DNA from: Triglochin maritima | Taxonomy: Eukaryota; Streptophyta; Magnoliopsida; Alismatales; Juncaginaceae | DNA: 64,000 bases | Reading direction: 5' to 3' | NCBI GenBank assembly: GCA_963682175.1 | Contig: OY821789.1 | Span: 32,990,188 to 33,054,187, forward strand | Shown: positions 13,401 through 23,595 of the stretch, piece after piece | Numbering within the stretch: the stretch's first letter is position 1 | Layout: every line of letters begins with the position of its first letter | Notes under the pieces: model-generated | What the model was told of the DNA's origin: nothing | The model's input: the letters and a program-made list of their open reading frames with translations, nothing else | The model's database searches: none | Made by a program: the position numbers and the translations under genes

Positions 13401-14824
13401 AATCACTTTTAAGTTTACATTCATTCAAATTAACATACATTCAAACCTAAATAACAACATAAAATCTATTTTTAATCACAATAATAGTACTTAAATTCAA
13501 CTATTTTTAAGATGACTACCGTAGACCTATAATCAACAAAACTAAATTCAATAATCAACTATCAAACAAGAAATAAAACGTTTTGCCTAAAAACCCAAAA
13601 TCGAATTCGAGTTTCCACCAAAACGGGTTCCTAAATCAACAAAAACACTACAATCATACATAAAACAACAATGTATATCATCCTAATAGATAAAAAGGCA
13701 AGAAAACGGTGGAAAATGAAAAAAAAATCGAAACCCTAACCTTATAAACTCGGAACTCGGCGGAGGGGGAAGAGGGGGGGCGTCGGGCTGCTTTTATAGC
13801 CCGACGGAACTCGGCGTTGGTAACGCCGAGTTTACTTTTTTTTAAGTGAACTCGGCGTTACTAACGCCGAGTTATGCCTTTAGAACTCGGCACTTAGAGT
13901 GCCGAGTTCTATTTAAGTAACTGTTCTCCTGACGCGTCAATCGTCTCATGCACGATCTGAGCGCCAGGAGAACAGTTTCTTATATAGAACTCGACACTCT
14001 CAGTGCCGAGTTCTACCAAAGTTGAACTCGGCATCATCCATGCCGATTTCTACCAAAGTTGAACTCGGCATCATCCATGCCGAGTTCTACCAAAGTTGAA
14101 CTCGGTATCACCCATGCCGAGTTCTACCAAAGTTGAACTCGGCATCACCAGTGCCGAGTTCTATTTGAATCACATCAGTAAAAATTGTCAAGTGTGGCCA
14201 ATAAAAAACAAAGTTTAACTCGGCATCACCAGTGCCGAGTTCTCTATGCACAAAAAAACAAAACTCGCCGCCGCCACGTGTCACCACGTGGTGGCAGCGG
14301 GTCTAGTTTGGAAATTACTTTTAGTGGAGGTTTATTTTGGTAAATTTTTTTTTAAAAAAAAATTATTTTGAAAAATTTTCCTATCAAAAATCTTATTTTA
14401 CGTTGTATCTAAAGATGTAAAAATGAACGCATTACATTCGTTAAAATATCCAATTTCTAGATCTCATATAAAACGAATACCAAATTTTATGATTTTCAAT
14501 ATCATTAATCTACATATGTTGTAGATCAAGATGTACCATTTGAATTTTTAATTTGGAGTTCATATTAATTTTTCTTAACAAACGCAACTGTGTGTCAACG
14601 AAATTTAAGGATAGTTGATCATTCCTCGTATATATGTGTTGTATGTATGTATGTATGTCCTAATTGTATATTGTTAATCTACAGAGTTGCTATCAGAGTG
14701 CATTTCACCAAACATTGGTGTATTTGTAAGTGGACCGAGAGCCATGAGAAGTGAAGTTGCCACAATATGTGGATCAGAGAATGCTAAGAACCTGCACTTT
14801 GAATCTCTGAGTTTCAGCTGGTGA
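806..14824 (+). CDS. FRO: Ferric-chelate reductase (FRO family), nine exons
   Basis: FRO enzymes are membrane flavocytochromes that pass electrons from NADPH via FAD and two hemes to Fe(III) or Cu(II) outside the cytosol. Exons in a single consistent frame: 806-968, 1132-1234, 2089-2298, 2928-3162, 5049-5379, 5623-5866, 6233-6821, 7151-7295 (or starting at 7154) and 14685-14824. Together they give 719 residues, close to the roughly 700-725 of Arabidopsis FROs. Visible motifs: an N-terminal membrane segment, heme-type histidines in [16 protein letters not shown] (exon 4) and [18 protein letters not shown] (exon 5), the FAD motif WHPFT (about 369-373), GPYGP (about 420), the nucleotide-binding motif VSGGSGITP (about 436-444), and FVSGPRAMR in the last exon. 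The protein ends in SFSW, as FROs do. All introns are GT-AG. The last intron is 7389 bp because MULE-1 sits in it. Which FRO paralogue this is cannot be decided here. Confidence 0.93.
1735..1784. repeat. (AT)n microsatellite in FRO intron 2
   Basis: About 25 uninterrupted AT units. The Tyr-Ile repeat reading frames over it are artefacts. Confidence 0.9.
4197..4391. mobile_element. Small MITE with TCTAGTGAGC termini
   Basis: The left end CTCTAGTGAGCTCAGAGCTT is mirrored by the right end GTGCTCACTAGAAT. Next to them the inner parts also pair: AATTTTACTAAATTAAGCCC against GGGGCTTAAACTAAATTT. About 195 bp, non-coding, inserted in FRO intron 4. The superfamily is not resolved. Confidence 0.6.
4400..4466. 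repeat. (TA)n microsatellite in FRO intron 4
   Basis: About 33 TA units immediately right of the small MITE. Confidence 0.9.
7565..8110. repeat. Left terminal inverted repeat of MULE-1
   Basis: Pairs with 13800-14381. It contains a GCCACCACGTGGTGACACGT palindromic block and at least eight GAACTCGGCA/TGCCGAGTTC palindromes of 26-30 bp, plus a larger hairpin around 7968-8088 built on CTCCTGGC...GCCAGGAG. Confidence 0.85.
8319..11075 (-). pseudogene. MURA-type transposase of MULE-1, interrupted by two in-frame TGA codons
   Basis: One reading frame of 919 codons runs from ATG 11075 to a stop at 8319, broken only by TGA at 10928-10926 and at 9149-9147. The N-terminal part ([14 protein letters not shown], then [18 protein letters not shown]) is followed by an acidic low-complexity region. 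Next is a MuDR-type DNA-binding domain ([18 protein letters not shown], then CKWRL and HTC), then the DDE core: Asp in VSVDETHL (about 545), Asp in IITDRFSG (about 607), Glu in NMSESFNN. The C-terminus has a SWIM zinc motif, [15 protein letters not shown], and a zinc knuckle, [14 protein letters not shown]. An intact protein would cut and join the element's termini. The second TGA lies between the catalytic Asp residues and the Glu, so the shortened product should be inactive. Introns that remove the TGAs were looked for and not seen. Confidence 0.88.
11090..11445 (-). repeat. Direct repeat copy A: leader/promoter segment upstream of the MULE-1 transposase
   Basis: Shares long near-identical blocks with 13095-13706, including TGATCGAATTTCTTACTAAA, AATCTCTCCAATAAA, GACCTATAATCAACAAAACT and CACTACAATCATACATAAAA. 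Copy A lacks about 250 bp present in copy B. It lies directly upstream of the transposase start, so it probably carries the transposase promoter. It also forms the 3' end of the PMD gene. Confidence 0.75.
11427..13080 (-). CDS. Plant mobile domain (PMD) protein carried by MULE-1, three exons, open
   Basis: Exons 13080-12961, 12884-11619 and 11537-11427 join in phase with GT-AG introns (donors GTAAGT and GTAAGA) and give 498 residues. The PMD core is clear: [13 protein letters not shown], then [18 protein letters not shown] text (here [14 protein letters not shown]), [16 protein letters not shown], and [22 protein letters not shown] proteins (PF10536-like; the MAIN/MAIL1 group) occur both in transposons and as domesticated plant genes. 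MAIN and MAIL1 act in nuclear gene regulation and silencing; the role of transposon copies is unknown. The last 12 or so codons come from the duplicated leader segment, so the C-terminus looks newly acquired. The gene is open while the neighbouring transposase is broken. Domain call is strong; function is not known. Confidence 0.85.
13095..13706 (-). repeat. Direct repeat copy B: leader/promoter segment upstream of the MULE-1 PMD gene
   Basis: Longer copy of the segment at 11090-11445, directly upstream of the PMD ATG at 13080. It probably provides the PMD promoter and 5' leader. Nothing else coding is seen here. Confidence 0.75.
13800..14381. repeat. Right terminal inverted repeat of MULE-1
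   Basis: Inverted counterpart of 7565-8110 with the same GAACTCGGCA/TGCCGAGTTC palindromes, the CTCCTGACGCG...GCGCCAGGAG hairpin (13927-13975) and the terminal GAAAAATTTTCC. Confidence 0.85.
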
Positions 14825-15236
14825 TGATGCAACCGAGACAAATAATATACTTTTACAGTGTGATTAATTAAAATGTACAAGTGTGACTTTTACGTGTGTA
14901 TTATTTACAGGAATGTGTGGTTCAAAGTTGTATTGTGATAACAGAAGAGATTTGCGTTGTAATGAAATGTTTAGATGGTATATGTTTCTTTTATAAGAGG
15001 TAATGACAATTTGTCTCCTTAACTCTTGACAGAGTTGCACTTAGCATTCATGTGTTTTTGGAAATAAACATTTACCTTCCCAAGAATACCCTGAATTTTA
15101 TAAGATAAGATACTTTCTATATCATTTTATTTTAAAGAATGATAACAAAGAAAAAAATAGAAATAAAGAAAAGGATATAATAATTTATGAATTGGTTCTG
15201 TGATGGATTTATGTATGGTAATAATAATAATATATA
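14825..15236. other. FRO 3' flank, no gene
   Basis: After the FRO stop this AT-rich stretch probably holds the 3' untranslated region. It ends at the MULE-2 target duplicate (15228-15236). No further exon is seen. Confidence 0.5.
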
Positions 15237-15639
15237 GGTGATTTTTTTAAATATATTTATTTAAAAAATTTTAGCACAATAATAGTTCTCCTTCCAAAAT
15301 ATTTATGAAACTAGGTATGCCTCCACCACATGTTAACACGTGGCGCAGGAAGGTTTATGATTTTTTACTCCGTCAAACTCGACAATGGTAAAGCCGAGTT
15401 CATTAAGAGCACGGTGTCAGGTTCCCTCCCTTGGTATTTTACCAAAGGAGACGGGTAAATAAGAACTTGTCACCGAGTTCAATAGAATTCGGCATTGGCA
15501 ACACTGAGTTCCATTAAAGAACAAAAAATGGCTCCACGATGTCGAGTTCTCTTTATTGAACTATGCAATTACAACGTCATTTTCAGTATAGAGAACTCGC
15601 CTACCACAATGCCAAGTTCATTCAGAACCCCTCCACCCC

Positions 15640-16000
15640 AAGTTTTCTTAAAATTCTTCACAAATTACTCATACATTACCTACAAAAAACTTCATCAAAC
15701 TAATATAAAATTTAACTTCATACCACAATATTTTGAAATTAAGACCATAGTAAAACAATTAAACCAACAAATATACACACAAAATGCAATAAAGTCCACG
15801 ATCTCGCCTACACTACCCAAAACTTGGTCCTCTCAACCTCTTCTTCCTTTTCGGTCATCCACGTCAACGTCTTGGAGGTTCTTCTGTGTCTTCTGCAGGT
15901 GCATTGTGAGCTTATGTCACCAACCCTTCGGTTTAATCCTCCATAACCACTCCTTTCTCCCAGTCTACTCGTGCGTCTTCTTGCATAACTTCTTCCTGAT
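15640..16000. other. Non-coding interior of MULE-2
   Basis: AT-rich sequence between the left terminal repeat and the PMD remnant. The open frame across it is not recognisable as a protein family and is probably chance. Confidence 0.4.
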
Positions 16001-18765
16001 GTGGTGGATCTTCAAGTATCAGCATTTCCTCATTGAGATTAATCGAAGGATCATGCAATGTGAAGCAAGCCATGAATGCGTTGATATTTTCCTTCAGTTT
16101 TTTGGTCATCGAATATGCTTCAACATCTTTATCTTTGACTCATAGACTAATACAGTGCGCGTCCTTGTGTATGTCGGTCATACTGAGTATCTGTGACAAA
16201 AAATCAAACTATTAATTATCAAACATAATTATCATTAGATATCATTATTAAATCGTAATATCCGACTTACCATATTTCTTTCTCTACCCCGCAGTAGATC
16301 TAGAAGAATGGGTAAGTCACAATCCAACGAATAATGACATGCGAATACCACTCCATATAATGTCTTCGACTGACAGATGGCGAAGCACCCACCCAACGGT
16401 GCCCATTAGTCTTGGATTGATCCCTCCGGTGTGACCTATGGTTGATGTATCTAGCATTCCCTTCCATCTTGTTGATGTCTACCCTCCCTCAAGCAAGTCA
16501 TGCTCTACATCTCTTCATCAACTCTAGAATATGTTGCTGCAAGCAAATTGTAACATAACACGATCAGGTACATGCATTGCAACCTCGCCTAAACAAATCA
16601 ACCATGTCCTGCTCATCCACACTTGGGGGCACCTTCGATGCACATCGGTGGGAGTTCTAGCAAATCCAATTCTACGTAAGGATCTCATAACACTTGATTG
16701 TGTTCTTGCTTATCTAACTCGTTTATCTAGAAGTCGATCGTGCAAGTCTTGACACTCCCTTTGTACAACCTCGGCATTCTCCATCTGAAACCCAATGGCG
16801 ACAAGGGTCTTCGTTGGCTCACCCAAGTGTAGGTGCTCCTAACACCATATTGAAAGCAATCGTGTGGGTTTTTGACGATGCTTCAAATATGGTGTTACAA
16901 ACCCACATGATTGCTTCCTATTAATAAGACAAACCTCATCCAAGTAGTGATACAAATGAGCGAGAACTGTACCACCCCAACTGTATTGTCCAGTGATGCA
17001 TTGCATACATTGCATCATATGTCTTTCATTTAGATTACTTTTACATCAATAAATGCTATTAAGGTATGTGTTTAGTCTTATTTACAGATTACAGGGACCT
17101 GAATGCAATTTACCCACATCCCGAGCATAAACGCATGCAAAAGAGTCATTTCTATCATAAAGACCAAGTTCAAGATTATCGGGTTACGAATGGAAATGCA
17201 TCCCAAGCATAAAAGCATTCAAGTCCTAATTGCAAAAGGAACAAGGACTTAAGCACAAAAGTAGCCAGGGACTTAACTGCAAAAAGTCAAGGACCTAATT
17301 GCAAATCACGAGTAGCTTTTATTATTATGGAGAAAATCTAAAGAAAAATCAATGTGAATCTCCATATATATAAAGGAATTAATCCGGAGCTCAAAAGAAT
17401 GGAAAGAATCAATCCAGACGCGCAAAGGAGGATCAACTCATACCATAAACACACAGGAAAAATCTGGATCGAATCCGAGCCAAAAAGGTGGCGATTCCGC
17501 CGCACCTCATGTACAAATTGCGGCGATTTAGCCGCACAAAAGTCGATCCGTGTGCTCAAATTTTTACCAATGCTGTATTGACGCGTGTACGTTCCATTTA
17601 TATATTGGGATCCCTTGTATCGGCTATAAATAGCCCCGAGAACGATGGTAGAAGGGTCCTTGGCCTTAGACCTAGTTTTTTAGTTGTTGTTTTTATTTGT
17701 CTTTATTTTAGTAATAAAATTCTGTCTTTTATTTCTTGTTTTTATTTTTCTTTTGTAATGCCTCTAGGATCCCTTCTTCCTCCCTCCATGAGTTTCTAAC
17801 TCTTTCCAAAGGGTGGAGGTGACGGATTTAGGGTGAAGAGAAGACGAATGAATGTTATTATTTTAAGTTCGTATTAGTCTATTTTGATTACTTGAGTTTA
17901 TGTTAAATCATTTATCATGTAATGCTTCATAACTAACATGATTTATTATAAGTTTCTGAATTCTCTAATCTAAACCCTAAATCTAAACCTCCACCCAACG
18001 GAATTCACTTCTTTGTTCTTGTTTTAATTTTAATTGTTCTTGTTTCTTGCTTTAGATAATTAAAACCCAAAAATCTCAAAACCCAATCTATTCTTCTCTC
18101 CTTCTTTTCCCCAATCAAAATCACACTAATAACAAGATCTCTCCCTCCTTGTGTTCGACCCGTATTTGCCACGTCTTCATTGACGCCGTGCACTTGCGGT
18201 ATAAATTTAATTCTCATCATCCAGCAATACATAAATCCTCCAACATACTCAAGTACTTCAAGTGTACCATCATTCCAGTCTTGTTTGAGAATAAGCTGCA
18301 ACCGAATAGAACAAGATGTAAGCTTTGGTGTGGTGTAACTACCATATCATATGCATATATCGGAAGCACAAAAAATTATCCTTCAACCATTTCAGTTTCA
18401 CATTTCCTGTGTTACCAATTTCCTCTGGTATATGTCCCAGTAAATTATCGCAAACTTGTGACCAAATAAGATTTTGGGTACCACAAACTGAAAATCATCC
18501 ACCTTCAACCCCATGAGAATAGGCACATCTCTTAATGTGACAATCATCTTGCCATGCTGTAAATGAAAAGTATGTGTCTCAGGTATCCACCACTCTACGA
18601 TTGCCCTGAGCAAAGTGTGATCCAAAACTACACAAGGTAGCCTGCAAACCGTACTAAAACCGACTGTCTCTAGCAAGTTTATCGCCCTTTGGTCTGTAAC
18701 TACTCAATTGTTCACAACCAATCCATGCTCGACACATTTAACCCCAGGATCCTTTTGCAACCATT
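16000..18765 (-). pseudogene. PMD pseudogene of MULE-2, split by a solo LTR
   Basis: Read on the minus strand with the LTR removed, the order matches the MULE-1 PMD gene. First comes an N-terminal piece at about 18765-18398 (KCVEHG, LLETVGFSTVCRLP, IVEWWIPETHTFHLQHGKM), then a piece ending in the CCCCAACTGTA block (about 18300-16975), then the C-terminal exons (about 16860-16260 and 16150-16000). Frameshifts and stops are frequent. The 1226-bp solo LTR 16994-18219 interrupts it. No product is expected. Confidence 0.75.
16994..18219 (+). mobile_element. Solo LTR with 5-bp target duplication TCCAG
   Basis: The 1226-bp insert begins TGATGCATTGCATAC and ends TTCTCATCA, giving TGATG...CATCA ends, and is bracketed by TCCAG (16989-16993 and 18220-18224). 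Removing it with one duplicate restores the PMD pseudogene alignment. A forward TATA box (CTATAAATAGCCCC, about 17623) and an AATAAA (about 17711) fit an LTR promoter and polyadenylation region. No internal retroelement domain is present, so it is a product of LTR-LTR recombination. A Ty3/Gypsy origin is likely from its length and ends but unproven. Confidence 0.85.
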
Positions 18766-18780
18766 AAAACCAAAAATTGG

Positions 18781-19080
18781 TTATTTCAAAAAAAGTGATA
18801 TAGCATACGTCCACTCATTATTCACATGTAGTCTAACATTCAGTTTCACATCAAACATACTTACAGAAAACTCTGTTACGCTTCTAACAATGGATACCAA
18901 GTCAACATATTTTACATTTAACAAAACTAAAACTAATTTGTAAGAACCATCAATATACTCTATTGATTGACTACTACGATCAAACAACCCACCCCTAGAG
19001 TATTAAAACGTTTGCTTCATCATTACTATACATAACCAACCTAAATTAATAAATCCAATTAACTTTAGATAACAAGACAA
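18781..19080 (-). pseudogene. Transposase N-terminal fragment in MULE-2
   Basis: The translated minus strand reads YKLVLVLLNVKYVDL, then MFDVKLNVRLHVNNEWTY. It aligns with the N-terminus of the MULE-1 transposase ([14 protein letters not shown] and [18 protein letters not shown]). The rest of the transposase is missing. The fragment lies immediately upstream of the PMD remnant, the reverse of the gene order in MULE-1. Confidence 0.7.
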
Positions 19081-19269
19081 TAATATTACAATGATTATGC
19101 TATAAGCTCCTTCAAAAAATAACAAAAGTAAGTTAGGTTATTACCATTTATGGATGAATTTACCTCTGACGAAGGAGTTCTCAAGTACAATCAACCAACT
19201 AGTCCCGCAAACAATCAACGGAACTACAACGAAATAACAATACTAATTAGTACCAAATAACATGTACAT

Positions 19270-19782
19270 CATCAAAACTTGAATCAACCTACATCCCAAA
19301 CATAGAATCACAACTTCACATACCCAAACTGAAGTTCAAACCACATACTCAAACCCAAACATAATACTAAGTGTCAAAACCCAACCCCAATTCCATTCTC
19401 AATTCCAAACCACAAACCTAAATCCCAAATCTCAAACCTAATCACAAATTCAAACTACAAACTCAATCTCAAACTAAATCTCAAATCTCAAACACAATCT
19501 CAAATCCAAAACCACAATTCCAATTTCAAACCCAAATCCAAAAACTCCAAACCAAACCCAATCTCAAGTTCCAAATCACAACCTCAATATTACACCTAAT
19601 CATCTAACACAATCTCAATCCCTATTTCACTAAACCTAATCCAAACAACAATCTGTAATCCAATTTACAAACCTAATCTCAAATCCTATTTACAAACTCA
19701 TGTCTCAATCTCAAATACAAAACCCAATTCACAAATACAAAACCAAACCCTATACTAAATCTCAAAACCAAAACTCAATTCT
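19270..19782. repeat. CAAA/CCTAAT-rich low-complexity tract
   Basis: Dozens of short units such as AATCTCAAA and AACCCAAATC. The tract resumes at about 23600-23760, showing that the block between them was inserted into it. Confidence 0.7.
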
Positions 19783-22700
19783 TATAACGCCCCAAATCCG
19801 CACTCAGGACACAGATGTCAATAATGAACTAAAACGAGAAAAAATGACATTAACTAAAATAGTCAAGTCGAGTCCTCAAATTAAAACAAACATGATGTCA
19901 AGTTAGAGTGAAATACGGAAGGAAAAATACAAGAAACTCTGAATTCCTACTACAAGACTACTCAGAGGAGTAGGAAAATTCATGACAATCGAGCTCAACA
20001 GATCCAGTCCACGTGTCCCAAGCCCAAGTCACCCCAACCTCTTATCGCGTCCCACCTACCCACATACAAGTCACGCCTGAGTCTTAAATAAAGACTTAGT
20101 ACACCACCCCAACCCGATACCGAACAAGGTCTAGCCATCCCTGACAACCCACACTGGTCTAGTGTCCCAAGGCGATCATGCGCCCAGCAAAGCCGAGCGA
20201 TCACCTCGACCCTACCACGTATCCAACCCACAAGGCAACACCCAACCCGCTCTCACAGTACAACTGTCACACGTAATGTTATTTATAATATTGATACATG
20301 ATCGTATTTTGTAAAATGGTTAAATTTCATCTGTGTTGAATGAGTTACTATAATTTACAGCTAGAGTGTCGCTTATATCTAGGATCGATGTCGGTCGTTA
20401 AATCTAATCAATTTTAAGGTTTAATCTCTACCTAGACAATCAAAGATGTAACGGAAACAATTTAAACAAAGGTAGAGAAAAGAAATGCAAACCACAAAGG
20501 ACACGGGGATTTTTATATAAGTTCGGTCTCCCACATACTTCCTCTCTTGCAAGCTCTGCTTGACTCCACGAGCTCCCCTCACGACTTCACTATCTGCTCC
20601 CCGTTCCAAGCCGAAAGACAACGCCTTACAATCTTCAAGCTAGGAAACAACCATCGCCTAGCTTGGAATCCTCTTCTCACAATTCGAGAAGGATGCTTCG
20701 GGCTTTCACCGGAGCATTTACAAACTTTGCTTGACTGAGAACTTGAGTGGATCACACTCTCTAAACTTGAGCACCCTTTGACTAGATAATGGAATTGATC
20801 AAATGTGTGGAATTTAGGCTTGGAGAGTAGGATTGGGGAATTGAAATCTTGGGAGTTTCTCTTAGATGTGTATGACAATATAAAGTGTAAGGGGTTGTTG
20901 AATTGTGTTTTGGTAACATCTATTTATAAGCTCCTAAGGGGTTATAGTGTGACAAAAGTGATAGAGGAATGTGTGAGAAACACAAAACAGAGAATCATAG
21001 GTCACTGTTTTGGTTAAGTTCGGTCGACCGAAACGGCTAAAACGGTCGACCGGATTCTGTCCAGAAATGGCGTCCAGACAGTTCCAAAAACAAACGGTCG
21101 ATCGAACAATGGGCGATTGAACGAACAGGGCTATAACTTAAGTGATCAATCGAACCAAAAGTGGAACGGTCGACCGATTAGGCAGTCCAGATTTATTGTC
21201 CAGGAAAGTCCAGGGACAATAGGTCGAATAAAAAGGTTTGTTTGGTCGACCGATAAAAACTGGCACTACGGGGTTCAAGAGATGTCTAAGTTCGGTCGAC
21301 CGAAACTAGGTCCACGGTCGACCGGTGGTCAAATGTATTTCTGGGGTATAGATAAAAATGTGAATACGACCGTTGGTATAATACGACAAGTCTAACGGTC
21401 AAATGACACGTGTAGACGGTCGACCGAAAAAGGTCACGGTCGAGCAGTTAAAATCACTATTGGCTAAAAGATCAATCGGTCGAACGTAGGTGGTTCGGTC
21501 GACTGAATGGGCACAGGCAGTTCAGGTTTGGTTTAGTGATTTTCGGTCTAAGTTTGGGTGACTTATTGAAGTCCAAATGATCTAAGATTTTGTATGTGAC
21601 TTCTACAATAAACCCAGTGTGTATGTAATCAATTATTTACTCAAGTATGCTCAAGTATACACAAGTTCCTAAGACTCAAGTATGACATAACTTGCACCTA
21701 TAAAAGGAGAAGAGAAATGTAACTTGTATAACAAGTTTTGAAGAAGTTCAAGATGTTTTCAACCACCTTTCTTCTCTCACAAGTTTTGTTGGTGCACATG
21801 TTTCCATTTAAGAGTGATTGATTAAGGAAAGACTAGTAGATCTCTAGCAAGGACTTGAACTAGTCCTTGTTTGGTTCAAGGTGGACCTTAGAGGCAAAAG
21901 GTGAAGATTATTCAAGAGTCCTAGAGGAATTCATTTTCACTAGGCAAAGGTATTAATCTAAATCTTGAAATTTCGATTTAGATATATTTGCATAATTGTA
22001 GATTAGATATTTAATCTTGTATGCAAAATGTTTGATTGATTATTTGTTTAATGTTAGCAATAGAGATTATCCATTTTGACAATTAAAAGAGGTGAAAGAA
22101 AAGTTTTTTACCTCTATAATCCTCAGGAAATCCCAACACGGCCCACAAGGCAACGCCCAACTTCAACAACACGTCCGAGCCCGCGAGCCCAGCTCTAGCT
22201 GTCACCCTTAACAACGCTGGTGAGCTGACTAGTTCCGCGTCCGACTTCAGGATTCCAACCACAACGCCCGAGCCCGTGATCCCAAATCCAGTGTTCACCC
22301 ATAACAACGCTCGTAAACCATCCCCGACCGCCACAAACAACTAGGAAACGCCACTCCGGGAATCCAACCACAACGCCCGAGCCCGCGAGCCCAGCTCCAG
22401 CGGTCACTCGTAACAACACTAGTAAACCATACTGGACCGCCCTAACAAGGATAACTCCATAACCTCTAGTCATAAGTGCCTCATAAGTCATCTTCACTAC
22501 ACTACCACACGTCTGAGTCCAAGAGCAATGCTCCAACGACCACTCGTAACAATGTGGGTGAACGATCGGCTCCACGATATAAAGTAATAACCATAAATAA
22601 GACTATAAAATCATACAAACAACATAAAAGAACTATAGCTCTAAACTCACAATCAAAGGTACAAGGGTATAAGTGTAATTCTCCTAAAGTTTCCTTACAA

Positions 22701-23595
22701 TTCACAATTCTCAAAAGTTCAGGGCAAAAATAGTAAATTATTTAACTAATGTAATTTGCAACAAATATAAATAGAGTTCAGGGGAAAAGAGCAATTTTCT
22801 GTAAATCATATTATTTTGTACAATTCAGCAAAATCGAGGGTTTTTCCAGCAATTATTTTAATTATTAATCATTTAATCAAATACAATTAAATCCAGGGTT
22901 TTCAAGGAATTAGTCTAGTTATTCATTATTTTTCAAATATCATTAAATCACAGGATTTTTTCTGCAATTAACCCAGATTAATTTATTCAACCAAATATAT
23001 ATAATTTCCAGGTTTTTCGTGTAAGATACCCAACTCATTATTAATTAATCCAATACAATTGGATATAGGGTTTGTCAAGCAATTAACCCAACTAACTTAT
23101 TAAACTAAATACAATAAATCACAAAGGCCCTCAAGCAAAAGCACCAAATCCAACCCAAACCCTAGCCCAACCTCCCCTCTCCCTCCATCGTCGGCCAGAC
23201 CATCACCGGCCTCGTCGATCGTCGGTCAGGTTATCACCGACCCTCAGGGTCGGCTGTTGGCAGTCGCGGGGCCACATCTGTGGCTCCTCCGTGCGTCCCT
23301 CTCCTTCTCCTTCCCGGTCGTGCACCTCCGATCGCCAGCATTGCATCCATCGGTCACCTCCTCCAACACCCCAACTCCCCTCTAACCTCGAACCCAAACC
23401 AAAAAAGGTGGGTGGCGTACCTCGAACTCGAAATGACCGGAGAAGAAGACCGAAGAAGGGGACGCCTCCTTTCCGCGCCTACACGCGGACGGCCTCGTCG
23501 GAGAAGCTCTCAAGAAACCTTCCCGTCGCCGGAGCATGGAGGGGGGAGATAGGTTTAGGGTTAAAGGTTAGGGCTTTGGGGAAGAGGGGTTAACA
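19783..23595. mobile_element. Solo-LTR-like insertion (TATAACGCCCC...GGGGTTAACA) with a nested element
   Basis: The block splits a CAAA-rich tract. Its ends, TATAACGCCCC and GGGGTTAACA, are altered forms of the TGTAACGCCCC...GGGGCGTTACA ends common in plant Ty3/Gypsy LTRs. The flanks ATTCT (19778-19782) and ATTCC (23596-23600) agree at four of five bases. CG-rich subrepeats such as CCCGAGCCCGCGAGCCCAGCT occur at 22170-22410. Without the nested piece it is about 2.0 kb. No reverse transcriptase or integrase is present. Confidence 0.55.
20267..22081. mobile_element. Nested LTR-like element with CGGTCGACCG array
   Basis: Begins TGTCACACG and ends TTTTGACA. Host-LTR-like text (CACAAGGCAACACCCAAC at 20230, CACAAGGCAACGCCCAAC near 22146) occurs on both sides. 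Two TATA-like boxes (ATTTATAAGCTCC near 20920, CTATAAAAGGAG near 21700) and a splice/leader-like region suggest LTR material. Between 21018 and 21500 about ten perfect or degenerate copies of CGGTCGACCG occur. No matching target duplicate was found, so boundaries are provisional. Confidence 0.4.

Larger units (their letters stand above)
7565..14381 (-). mobile_element. MULE-1: Mutator-like element with transposase and PMD gene
   Basis: The 6817-bp element is flanked by a perfect 9-bp direct repeat, TATCAAAAA (7556-7564 and 14382-14390), the target duplication size typical of Mutator. Its termini are inverted copies beginning GGAAAATTTTTCAAAATA. The terminal inverted repeats run roughly 7565-8110 and 13800-14381, and are filled with short palindromes of the form ACTCGGCAnnnTGCCGAGT. 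Inside are two minus-strand genes: a PMD gene (13080-11427) followed by a MURA transposase (11075-8319). The element lies in the last intron of FRO, antisense to it. Confidence 0.93.
7431..14626. mobile_element. Older foldback MITE split by MULE-1
   Basis: The left arm (about 7431-7564) and right arm (about 14391-14626) are inverted copies. Left reads AAATTTCATTGACACAC; the complement of the right arm reads AAATTTCGTTGACACAC. Further in, ATGTAGATTAAGGATAT pairs with ATGTAGATTAATGATAT. Removing MULE-1 and one target duplicate leaves a non-coding hairpin element of about 360 bp within the last FRO intron. Mismatches between the arms show it is older than MULE-1, whose termini agree better. Exact outer ends and superfamily are unresolved. 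Confidence 0.7.

Noticed and set aside
20267..22081. Definite LTR insertion with target duplicate
   Set aside because: TGTCA...TGACA ends are suggestive but flanking pentamers do not match, so it is listed only as provisional.
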